Assembly: GCF_036271055.1 (NCBI RefSeq)
Contig: NZ_DATBBJ010000099.1
Location: 1 to 64,000 of the forward strand
DNA from: Scandinavium sp036271055
Lineage (GTDB): Bacteria; Pseudomonadota; Gammaproteobacteria; Enterobacterales; Enterobacteriaceae
Direction of reading: 5' to 3'
DNA: 64,000 bases
Shown: positions 18,980 through 26,574 of the stretch, piece by piece
Layout of the letters: each line of letters opens with the position of its first letter
How positions within the stretch are numbered: the first letter of the stretch is position 1
Position numbers and translations under genes: made by a program
Notes under the pieces: model-generated
The model's input: only the letters and a program-made list of their open reading frames with translations
The model's database searches: none
What the model was told of the DNA's origin: nothing

Positions 18980-19305
18980 GGCAGGGTGAGATTTGGTTAT
19001 GCAACATGGAGCCTGTTGCGGGTCATGAGCAAGGAGGGAAACGCCCGGTGCTGATTATTTCCTCCGATGTTTTTAACTCGCGAACGGGATTGCCGGTTGT
19101 CTTTCCCATCACGCAGGGCGGAGGGTTCGCAAGGCGAAGAGGATTCGCTTTTGAACTGCCCGAGGGTGGAAAAATATCCGGCGTCATTCGCTGCGATCAG
19201 CCACGCACGCTTGATCTTGAAGCCAGAGAGGCGATTTGTGTGGGTCGCATTGATGGACCAACGTTAAGTGAAGTGCTGGAAAGGTATTACGCTATCGTGG
19301 AGTAA
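18976..19305 (+). CDS. MazF/ChpB/PemK-type mRNA endonuclease toxin
   Basis: 109 residues with the PemK/MazF fold pattern: RQGEIWLCNMEP at the N-terminus, GHEQGGKRPVLIIS, the ITQGGGFARRRGF segment closely resembling ChpB, and a C-terminal conserved RIDGPTL region. The MazF catalytic positions (early Arg and the Thr/Ser of the PVVFPIT strand) appear kept, so it should cleave mRNA when free of the antitoxin. Closest known relative by eye is E. coli ChpB. Cut specificity cannot be told from sequence. Confidence 0.88.
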   Translation: MRQGEIWLCNMEPVAGHEQGGKRPVLIISSDVFNSRTGLPVVFPITQGGGFARRRGFAFELPEGGKISGVIRCDQPRTLDLEAREAICVGRIDGPTLSEVLERYYAIVE

Positions 19306-19314
19306 AAATGGAAT

Positions 19315-19343
19315 AAAAAACCCGCTGCGAGAGCGGGTTTTTT
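19315..19343. terminator. Bidirectional terminator between the toxin gene and bcsG
   Basis: AAACCCGCT (19318-19326) pairs with AGCGGGTTT (19332-19340). A-runs to the left and T-runs to the right serve both convergent transcripts. Confidence 0.9.
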
Positions 19344-19354
19344 GTGGCTGATGA

Positions 19355-21034
19355 TTACTGCGGGTAAGGCACCCAATCGCCGCCGTTAAGCCGCACGTAT
19401 GGTTTGTCCTGGTACTGAATCACCACCGCATTGGAGTTTTCAGATACAGGCGCGGTTTGCGGCAGGTTGCTGATGTACTCATCCCAATTTACGGTATCGG
19501 CGGTAAACATCTTGCCGTCGAGTGCACGGGAAACCAGCTCCGAAATCGCAAGCAGGCTGCTTGGGTTGTCAATTTCAATCGCAGCACCCTGATGCGGTGT
19601 TTTCATGCCGAAGAATTTAACGGCAGCGGGAACGTTGGTGATGTTCGGGCTTGGGATATCGCGCAGGCCAGAAACCTGCATTTTATCGCCTTTCAACGCA
19701 CCGCCATGTTCCGGCACAAGCACCACCATCACTTTACGGCCTGATTTTTCCAGCTCGGTAAAGAATGTATCCAGTTCATCAAACATCTTCTGTGCGCGAA
19801 CTTTATAGTCAGCCGTTTTGCTCTGACCGGTGAAGTGGTTACCGTCGTGCAACGGCAGCGTGTTGTAGAAGGTCGCAGTACGCGCGCCAGGCTCTTTCAG
19901 TTCACCTTCATTCCAGCGTTGGAGCACTGCCAGATCGTCGTAAACCGGTGAGCCGTCAAAGGCAGTCAGGCTTTGTTGCAGACCTTTTTGATCCATTAGC
20001 GGTGCCTGCATATCCCCGTAGTTACGCATTTCTTTCAGGAAATCGCCGAACACGCCGTTGTGGCCTAACATCAGCTGCGTTTTAAAGCCCAACGCCGCGA
20101 GGTTATCAAACAGATAGCACTGCTTACCCGCAGGGGAATACAAATTGGTGTGTGAAGGCTGGCCGCAACTGGCGCGCAGCAGGCGAATTGCCGCCGGGCC
20201 GCTGTATGAGGTTGCCGAGTTAAAGTGTTTAAACACGATGTCAAAATGCGACCACAGCGGGTGCTGCATCAACCCTGCGGCTTCAATGTCATCCCACGAG
20301 AGGGAGCAAATATTGATAACCAACAGTTCAAACGGTTGAGCATCCGCAGGCAGCGAGGCCGGGAATGTAGTCTGGCGCTTTTCTTCGGCGGCATAGAAGC
20401 TGGAAAGCCACGCGTTGAGATTCGCTGACGTTGGCGGCGCGGTTTGCGCAGGGATATCACCAACCACCGGTTTAGCATTCGCCGTGGCGACAGTAGCGGC
20501 TGCCGTTGCGCCGGTCGTGGTCACCGTGCCGGTAGGTTGCCCGCCCGGGAACAACGTGAAGTTCGGGCCAACCACGGTAATCAAATTCAGCCACACCATA
20601 ATGAGCACGCTAAAGACGGTTACGCGTACCCATTGGGATAAAAACAGCCATGCAACCAGCAGAACGAAGAATAAACCCACCATTTGCCAGTTAATAAAAC
20701 GCGTCACCAGATCGATGACGTAAGACATACTGAAGCCCGCCACTTCTGAACCCTGGCTCAAAATGCTTTCCGGGCCAGGCAACCACGTATCGTGCCAGAA
20801 AAGCGCAAAACCAATCGGAATGGCTATCCAGTGGCGAATTTTATGCAGCTTACGGTTGGGGATAGGTAGCAGCAGAAAAGCCATAAACACCAGGTTCTGC
20901 ATCGCGTGGAAATTGAGATATCCGGCCCACAGCAGGCCAAACTTCGCCAGAAAGTAGAAGTTCCATCCAGAAAGGCCGCGCCAGTATTGCCAAAATGGCG
21001 ATGAGGAGACGGCGGTTTGCGTTGGGTTAGTCAT
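19355..21034 (-). CDS. bcsG: Cellulose phosphoethanolamine transferase BcsG
   Basis: 559 residues from the ATG at 21034, which equals the E. coli length; an in-frame start at 21055 would overlap bcsF further. Several N-terminal membrane helices (to about residue 165) carry a periplasmic alkaline-phosphatase-fold domain. The residues known as catalytic in E. coli BcsG fall at the same numbers: Cys243 (NICSLSW) and Glu442-His443 (VPEHGG); the NSATSYSG nucleophile-serine motif is also present. It decorates nascent cellulose with phosphoethanolamine. It is the last gene of bcsEFG. Confidence 0.97.
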   Translation of the reverse strand: MTNPTQTAVSSSPFWQYWRGLSGWNFYFLAKFGLLWAGYLNFHAMQNLVFMAFLLLPIPNRKLHKIRHWIAIPIGFALFWHDTWLPGPESILSQGSEVAGFSMSYVIDLVTRFINWQMVGLFFVLLVAWLFLSQWVRVTVFSVLIMVWLNLITVVGPNFTLFPGGQPTGTVTTTGATAAATVATANAKPVVGDIPAQTAPPTSANLNAWLSSFYAAEEKRQTTFPASLPADAQPFELLVINICSLSWDDIEAAGLMQHPLWSHFDIVFKHFNSATSYSGPAAIRLLRASCGQPSHTNLYSPAGKQCYLFDNLAALGFKTQLMLGHNGVFGDFLKEMRNYGDMQAPLMDQKGLQQSLTAFDGSPVYDDLAVLQRWNEGELKEPGARTATFYNTLPLHDGNHFTGQSKTADYKVRAQKMFDELDTFFTELEKSGRKVMVVLVPEHGGALKGDKMQVSGLRDIPSPNITNVPAAVKFFGMKTPHQGAAIEIDNPSSLLAISELVSRALDGKMFTADTVNWDEYISNLPQTAPVSENSNAVVIQYQDKPYVRLNGGDWVPYPQ

Positions 21035-21224
21035 CGTTTTGCTTTGCCTTGACAAGATCAGACCGGCGCAGAGTGCCTGCCGGTTTTACATAACGGGGTC
21101 TAAAAAACATCAACCGAAAGGTGGTTTCAATGCGGCGAAGGAAGTGGCGCGCCATGTATCCCAGAGGGAAAAATATTAGCGCGCAAAGCACAACCAATTG
21201 AATAATATCGGCAATAGACATCAT
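21027..21224 (-). CDS. bcsF: Inner-membrane cellulose accessory protein BcsF
   Basis: 65 residues. One N-terminal membrane helix (about residues 6-26) is followed by a basic cytoplasmic tail. BcsF recruits BcsE to the membrane and links it to BcsG. It overlaps bcsE by 4 bp upstream and bcsG by 8 bp downstream, so all three are translationally coupled. Confidence 0.93.
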   Translation of the reverse strand: MMSIADIIQLVVLCALIFFPLGYMARHFLRRIETTFRLMFFRPRYVKPAGTLRRSDLVKAKQNDD

Positions 21225-22798
21225 TGAGAGTGTCCTCCCTGTGCATCATCCAGACGAAGGGGTTCCGGGTAGCGACGCCAACTGCGCCCATCATGCACCG
21301 CATTGACCACCGTGTTTTTCTCTGGGGTGACGGGTAGAGGGGCCGTCCAGTGTTCCGCTGTGACCGCCCGCATTTGTACAATTTCAGCCGTTATCTGTTT
21401 ATCTTCGAACCAAATCATACGGTTAGAGAAAATATCCCCGGTCGGTAACGGGAAAATATGATTCAGGGCGGTATCCAAATCGTTGATACGACAGAAGGTC
21501 AAAAACATCACCAGACGATTATCACCGATGGTCATGATGTCGCCGAGGCGGTTTGGACGGCACAGCGTTAACGCTTGCTCAACACGCAAACCCGGCACGG
21601 GGCGCAGCGCGACCATGACCCCCTTGTTATCGGCAGGCAACAGCGGATTGTTCATGATGTTGTGCACCGCTTCGCAGAAGATATCCCATTTTTGATAACC
21701 ACGAAGTTTCAGCGGCTGGGTCATCGACAGCAGCATGCCGATTTCGTCCGGTACATGGCGCTGGAATTGCTGTTTCTGCACGCTTTCAATGAGCGTCAGG
21801 CAACGGGAAAGTGGCGCGTTCCAGGGGACAATCAGATTGGCGCCGCAGCCGAGCAGTAAACGCTCATCGGTCGCGCGCAGGCTGGCGGTAATTTCGCGCA
21901 CCACAATTTTCAGGGCGCTACCACGTTGACGACGCAGGGTGTGAATCGCGTGGGCAAGCTGTTCAATTTGGCTGGTTTGCTCAACGGTAAAAATGATGGT
22001 CGCAGCCTGAGCGGTACGGGCGGCATTAAATACGGCGTCGTTTGTGTCAAAGACAGACCAGTATTCTGACAACGGCGGCGCGCCCTCCAGTGCACTTTTG
22101 GTGCTGAGCACATCTTTTTCGTCGCTGCGTGGCTGAACCACAGCTTCTTCTTGCTCAGCCAACTGCCAGGTTTTCCCCTGATGGTTAACTTGCAGTTGTT
22201 GACGCGCGCTGACACCTTTTTCGTTGGCCCAGAAAGCAATGTCAAACAGGTGACTGTCTCCCTGATAACGCAGGCTCGCCAAACCAGACAGCGACCGATA
22301 CTCCGCCAGTAATAGTGAAAGCTGGGCGTCAGTATTGTTGCCGGGATTAATGATAAGTAGAGTGCAGTGGGAGTATTTGGCCCAACGCTGGGCGTTATTT
22401 AGCCATTTTTTTATGCGTTCAGAGTGAATATTTTGCCAGGTATTGTCCGCGCATAACAGGATAAATAAATATCCTGTCGGATCTATTGAACAAAGCAGAT
22501 CGCGGCGCAATGAGTATAGACTGTTTTCATTATTTGGCATGCTGAAAAGGCGTATTTTTTCAGGACCGTGAGAGGCACTTAACTTTACGATTTTATGCGG
22601 TTTTTCGCCCATGGTTATTGCGGCGATTTTGGCGTCACAGTCTTGTGCTGAGATCGTCTGATTCAACAAACTCTCAGCGTCTTCACGGCGATCGACGTTC
22701 AACCACCAGACGCCGCCCAGGGGCATGTGACTAACTTCGTCCCATAAAGACTGGATTCCAAGTGAAAATACAGGGGTCACGGTGTCCCTCGAGTGCAA
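21221..22798 (-). CDS. bcsE: c-di-GMP-binding cellulose regulator BcsE
   Basis: 525 residues, close to the 523 of E. coli. The C-terminal degenerate GGDEF-like domain keeps the c-di-GMP I-site RLGD (residues 417-420, CRPNRLGD). The middle keeps the conserved LRATDERLLL and MTQPLKLRGYQKWD stretches. BcsE raises cellulose output in response to c-di-GMP and joins BcsR/BcsQ with BcsF. It is the first gene of bcsEFG and diverges from bcsR across a 199-bp gap. Confidence 0.96.
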   Translation of the reverse strand: MHSRDTVTPVFSLGIQSLWDEVSHMPLGGVWWLNVDRREDAESLLNQTISAQDCDAKIAAITMGEKPHKIVKLSASHGPEKIRLFSMPNNENSLYSLRRDLLCSIDPTGYLFILLCADNTWQNIHSERIKKWLNNAQRWAKYSHCTLLIINPGNNTDAQLSLLLAEYRSLSGLASLRYQGDSHLFDIAFWANEKGVSARQQLQVNHQGKTWQLAEQEEAVVQPRSDEKDVLSTKSALEGAPPLSEYWSVFDTNDAVFNAARTAQAATIIFTVEQTSQIEQLAHAIHTLRRQRGSALKIVVREITASLRATDERLLLGCGANLIVPWNAPLSRCLTLIESVQKQQFQRHVPDEIGMLLSMTQPLKLRGYQKWDIFCEAVHNIMNNPLLPADNKGVMVALRPVPGLRVEQALTLCRPNRLGDIMTIGDNRLVMFLTFCRINDLDTALNHIFPLPTGDIFSNRMIWFEDKQITAEIVQMRAVTAEHWTAPLPVTPEKNTVVNAVHDGRSWRRYPEPLRLDDAQGGHSQ

Positions 22799-22997
22799 AT
22801 TTGGCTATCTATTAGTTTACTAGCAAAAATTTAAGATTAAACCTAACATTGAAATTAAAGAGTAACAGATTTAGCATGTAAACCCATTTCGCTATCGGAC
22901 ATCGTGTATCTCAATGATGAACTCGTGTTTTAGTTTCTTGAATCAAAGAAATGTCCGATACATTTACCCATGAAATGTCCGATAAAGGGTTATAGAA
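22799..22997. promoter_or_regulatory. Divergent bcsE / bcsR control region with repeated motif
   Basis: The motif ATGTCCGATA occurs at 22951-22960 and 22975-22984, and inverted (TATCGGACAT) at 22893-22902. The bcsR start codon region, ATGTCTGAAA at 22998, is a degenerate further copy. The spacing of the last three is 24 and 23 bases. The motif could be a regulator-binding site or remains of a short tandem repeat. AT-rich sequence at 22799-22870 probably holds the bcsE promoter. Confidence 0.5.
22951..22995 (+). other. Possible 14-codon upstream ORF before bcsR
   Basis: An ATG at 22951 opens a frame reading MSDTFTHEMSDKGL and stopping with TAG at 22993-22995, two bases before the bcsR ATG. 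A second in-frame ATG at 22975 lies in the next repeat unit. There is no strong ribosome-binding site before 22951. If translated it could couple to or control bcsR. Confidence 0.3.
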
Positions 22998-23186
22998 ATG
23001 TCTGAAAAAGAACTCCGGACAATGCCAGATACAACGCCTGGTTACACCTTTCAAAATGATTTTTTGGCTTTAAGTCGGGCATTTTCATTGCCTGAAATAG
23101 ATTATACCGATATATCCCAACGCGAGCATCTCTCTGCCGCATTAAAGCGGTGGCCGCTGCTGGCCGAGTTTTCGGAACAAAAATAA
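22998..23186 (+). CDS. bcsR: Cellulose biosynthesis regulator BcsR
   Basis: 62 residues, the E. coli length. The conserved FQNDFLALSRAFSLPEIDY and SQREHLSAALKRWPLLAEF segments are present. BcsR binds BcsQ and, with BcsE, forms the cytosolic vestibule of the synthase. AAAGGG at 22984-22989 is a fair ribosome-binding site. It is the head gene of operon 2, 10 bp before bcsQ. Confidence 0.93.
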   Translation: MSEKELRTMPDTTPGYTFQNDFLALSRAFSLPEIDYTDISQREHLSAALKRWPLLAEFSEQK

Positions 23187-23196
23187 GGAAGCCTGT

Positions 23197-23949
23197 ATGG
23201 CCATTTTGGGATTACAGGGCCTGCGAGGCGGCACGGGAGCGACATCGCTGACTGCCGCACTGGGTTGGGCATTACAGATGCTGGGCGAGTCGGTCATCAT
23301 GATTGATGCAAGCCCTGACAATATGTTGCGCTACTTTTTCAACGACGACATTGCTCACCGTGAAGGCTGGGCGCGCGCGCTTCTGGATGGAAAAGAGTGG
23401 CAAGATGCCGGGATGCGCTATACCTCTCAGCTTGATTTTCTCCCCTTTGGCCATCTTTCTGTAACAGAACGTTTAAATGTGCAGGTTTTGACACCTGTAC
23501 TTGCTCAGGCTGTGGACATTGTTCGAGCGCTGCATCAACAACGTCCGCATCAATGGGTGCTTATCGATCTACCGCATGAAGTTGCGCCCTGGATGCAGCC
23601 CTTAATTGAGGCCTGTCATCATGTTCTGACGGTGGTGAGACCGGATGCCAACTCGCATATTCGCCTGCATCAGCAGGTGCTGCCTAAGCATGGTCATATT
23701 CTGATTAACGATTTGCGCGTCGGTAGCCCTATTCAGGACGATCTCTATCGCGTCTGGCTGCAGAGTCAGCCAAGGATGCTGCCCGTCGTGATTCACCGTG
23801 ATGAAGCGATGGCTGAGTGTCTGGCAGCGAAACAGCCGCTCGGTGAATACCGGAGCGATTCTCTGGCTGCAGAAGAAGTGACCACGCTCGCCAGTTGGTG
23901 CCTGATGCATTACGCCGGGACCCACGCGGTCGCGGAGCAAACATCATGA
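23197..23949 (+). CDS. bcsQ: Cellulose synthase-associated ATPase BcsQ (operon 2, YhjQ type)
   Basis: 250 residues, the size of E. coli BcsQ. The MinD-like fold is clear, but the P-loop reads RGGTGATS with no lysine, as the E. coli protein also lacks it (RGGVGTTT), unlike the BcsQ of operon 1. It helps assemble the synthase at the pole with BcsR and BcsE. The gene is intact here, whereas E. coli K-12 has a stop near its start. It overlaps bcsA by ATGA (23946-23949). Confidence 0.93.
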   Translation: MAILGLQGLRGGTGATSLTAALGWALQMLGESVIMIDASPDNMLRYFFNDDIAHREGWARALLDGKEWQDAGMRYTSQLDFLPFGHLSVTERLNVQVLTPVLAQAVDIVRALHQQRPHQWVLIDLPHEVAPWMQPLIEACHHVLTVVRPDANSHIRLHQQVLPKHGHILINDLRVGSPIQDDLYRVWLQSQPRMLPVVIHRDEAMAECLAAKQPLGEYRSDSLAAEEVTTLASWCLMHYAGTHAVAEQTS

Positions 23950-26564
23950 TACGCCTCACCGCCCTTTTGCTTGCACCGGAAGCGGGGGCGCGTTTGCGTG
24001 CGCGTTATCTGGATTATCGTCGCCATAAAGCGTCGTGGTTAGGCGCGACCTTAGGCTGTTTTTGGGTCGCACTGGCATGGATTTTTATTCCGCTTGAACA
24101 CCCGCGCTGGCAGCGTATTCGCGCGAGTCATCACGAATTTTATCCGCACATCAACGCGCATCGCCCGCGCCCACTAGATCCGTTACGTTATCTTCTGCAA
24201 AGCCTGTGGCTGGTGGCGACACGGCCGATGGCAGAGAAGAAAAACTTCGAGTGGAAAGGACTGAAAGCCATGACTGGCGCTCGGGGTCGTTATCATGAAT
24301 GGATGGATAATCTGCCTGAACGAATGAGCAAGAAAACCGCACATCTGGACTCTAAAAAAGAGCTGGCTCATGTCAGCCCGAAAGTGCGGAAAATCATTCT
24401 CGGGGTGGTGGTCTTTTGCTCGCTGTTGCTGGCGCTGGTGTGTGTCACGCAGCCGTTTAATCCGTTGTCGCAGTTTATCTTCCTGCTGTTGCTGTGGGGC
24501 GTTGCCTTGTTGGTGCGCAGGCTTCCGGGGCGCTTCTCTGCGCTGATGCTGGTAGTGCTGTCGTTAACGGTTTCCTGTCGTTATATCTGGTGGCGCTACA
24601 CGTCGACCCTGAACTGGAACGATCCGGTAAGCCTGGTGTGTGGCTTAACGCTGCTGTTTGCCGAAACCTATGCGTGGGTCGTGCTGGTGTTGGGGTATTT
24701 CCAGGTTATTTGGCCGCTGAATCGCCAGCCGGTGCCGATGCCGAAAGATATGTCGACCTGGCCTTCGGTGGATATTTTCATTCCGACTTATAACGAAGAT
24801 TTGAGTGTCGTGAAAAACACGGTTTATGCTTCGCTTGGCATTGACTGGCCGAAAGATAAGCTCAAAATTTGGATCCTTGACGATGGCGGTCGTGAAGAAT
24901 TTCGTCAATTCGCGAAAGACGTTGAAGTGGAATATGTTGCCCGAACGACTCACGAACATGCGAAAGCGGGTAACATCAACAATGCGTTGAAACTGGCGAA
25001 AGGCGATCTTGTCTCGATTTTCGACTGCGACCACGTGCCGACTCGCTCCTTCCTGCAAATGACCGTTGGCTGGTTCCTCAAAGATAAAAAGCTGGGCGTG
25101 ATGCAGACCCCGCACCACTTCTTCTCGCCGGATCCGTTCGAGCGTAACCTCGGGCGTTTTCGCACTACGCCAAATGAAGGCACGCTGTTCTACGGACTGG
25201 TTCAGGACGGGAATGATATGTGGGATGCCACGTTCTTCTGTGGTTCCTGTGCGGTGATCCGTCGTGGGCCACTGGATGAAGTGGGCGGTATTGCCGTCGA
25301 AACGGTCACTGAAGATGCACATACCTCGTTGCGTTTGCATCGTCGCGGTTATACGTCGGCGTACATGCGTATTCCGCAGGCCGCCGGCCTGGCGACGGAA
25401 AGCCTGTCCGCACACATCGGGCAGCGTATTCGCTGGGCGCGCGGCATGGTACAAATCTTCCGTATGGATAACCCGCTGCTCGGCAAAGGGCTGAAATGGT
25501 CGCAGCGCATCTGTTACGCCAACGCCATGCTGCACTTCTTATCCGGTGTGCCGCGTCTTATTTTCCTTACCGCGCCATTAGCTTTCCTGCTGCTGCACGC
25601 CTATATCATCTACGCCCCGGCGCTGATGATCGCGCTGTTTGTCTTGCCGCATATGATTCACGCCAGCCTGACGAACTCAAAAATCCAGGGCAAATATCGC
25701 CACTCCTTCTGGAGCGAAATTTACGAAACGGTGCTCGCCTGGTATATCGCGCCGCCGACGATTGTGGCGCTGATCAACCCGAAAATCGGGACGTTTAACG
25801 TGACGGCGAAAGGCGGTCTGGTCAAAGAAGAGTACGTCGACTGGGTTATCTCCCGGCCTTATCTGTATCTGGTTATCCTCAATCTGGTTGGTATCGGCTT
25901 TGGTATCTGGCGACACTTTACCGGCCCCGCCAATGAAGTGCTGACCGTATGGGTCAGTATCGTGTGGGTATTCTATAACCTGATTATTCTGGGCGGCGCG
26001 GTGGCGGTGTCTGTGGAAAGTAAACAGGTACGCCGTTCACATCGCGTTGAGATGCGCATGCCTGCGGCGATTGCCCGTGAAGATGGCCACTTGTTCTCCT
26101 GTACGCTGCATGATTTCTCAGACGGCGGTGTGGGAGTGAAAATCAACGGTCAGGCGCAGGTACTGGAAGGCCAGAAAGTGCATTTGCTGCTTAAACGTGG
26201 TCAGCAGGAGTATGTCTTCCCCATGCAGGTCGCCCGTGTGCAGGGCAGCGAAGTGGGTCTGCAACTGCTGCCGATGCCGACGCGTCAGCATATTGATTTT
26301 GTACAGTGTACGTTTGCGCGGGCTGACACCTGGGCGCTGTGGCAAGACAGCTTCCCGGAAGATAAGCCGCTGGAAAGTATGCTGGATATTTTAAAGTTAG
26401 GGTTCCGTGGCTATCGCCACCTTGCGGAGTTCGCGCCGCCTTCGGTGAAATTCATTTTCCGATCGCTTCTCTCTCTGGTTGCCTGGATTGTCTCTTTCGT
26501 ACCGCGTCGCCCGGAACGCAACGCGGTAGCGACTTTCCCTGAACCGGCAATGGCTCAACAATGA
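23946..26564 (+). CDS. bcsA: Cellulose synthase catalytic subunit BcsA (operon 2)
   Basis: 872 residues from the ATG that overlaps the bcsQ stop, exactly the E. coli length. An N-terminal extension of about 145 residues precedes the membrane/GT2 core: DDG (312-314), DCD (360-362), TED (455-457), QRIRW (493-497). The C-terminal PilZ site is RRSHR (696-700) and DFSDGG (from 723). It polymerises UDP-glucose under c-di-GMP control. It differs from the operon 1 BcsA mainly by the N-terminal extension and a longer C-terminal tail. Confidence 0.98.
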   Translation: MIRLTALLLAPEAGARLRARYLDYRRHKASWLGATLGCFWVALAWIFIPLEHPRWQRIRASHHEFYPHINAHRPRPLDPLRYLLQSLWLVATRPMAEKKNFEWKGLKAMTGARGRYHEWMDNLPERMSKKTAHLDSKKELAHVSPKVRKIILGVVVFCSLLLALVCVTQPFNPLSQFIFLLLLWGVALLVRRLPGRFSALMLVVLSLTVSCRYIWWRYTSTLNWNDPVSLVCGLTLLFAETYAWVVLVLGYFQVIWPLNRQPVPMPKDMSTWPSVDIFIPTYNEDLSVVKNTVYASLGIDWPKDKLKIWILDDGGREEFRQFAKDVEVEYVARTTHEHAKAGNINNALKLAKGDLVSIFDCDHVPTRSFLQMTVGWFLKDKKLGVMQTPHHFFSPDPFERNLGRFRTTPNEGTLFYGLVQDGNDMWDATFFCGSCAVIRRGPLDEVGGIAVETVTEDAHTSLRLHRRGYTSAYMRIPQAAGLATESLSAHIGQRIRWARGMVQIFRMDNPLLGKGLKWSQRICYANAMLHFLSGVPRLIFLTAPLAFLLLHAYIIYAPALMIALFVLPHMIHASLTNSKIQGKYRHSFWSEIYETVLAWYIAPPTIVALINPKIGTFNVTAKGGLVKEEYVDWVISRPYLYLVILNLVGIGFGIWRHFTGPANEVLTVWVSIVWVFYNLIILGGAVAVSVESKQVRRSHRVEMRMPAAIAREDGHLFSCTLHDFSDGGVGVKINGQAQVLEGQKVHLLLKRGQQEYVFPMQVARVQGSEVGLQLLPMPTRQHIDFVQCTFARADTWALWQDSFPEDKPLESMLDILKLGFRGYRHLAEFAPPSVKFIFRSLLSLVAWIVSFVPRRPERNAVATFPEPAMAQQ

Positions 26565-26574
26565 TGACTATACG

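Noticed and set aside
18713..19305. Toxin pair as part of the cellulose operon
   Set aside because: It has its own operator and is bounded by terminators on both sides, so it is not cotranscribed with bcsZ or bcsG.
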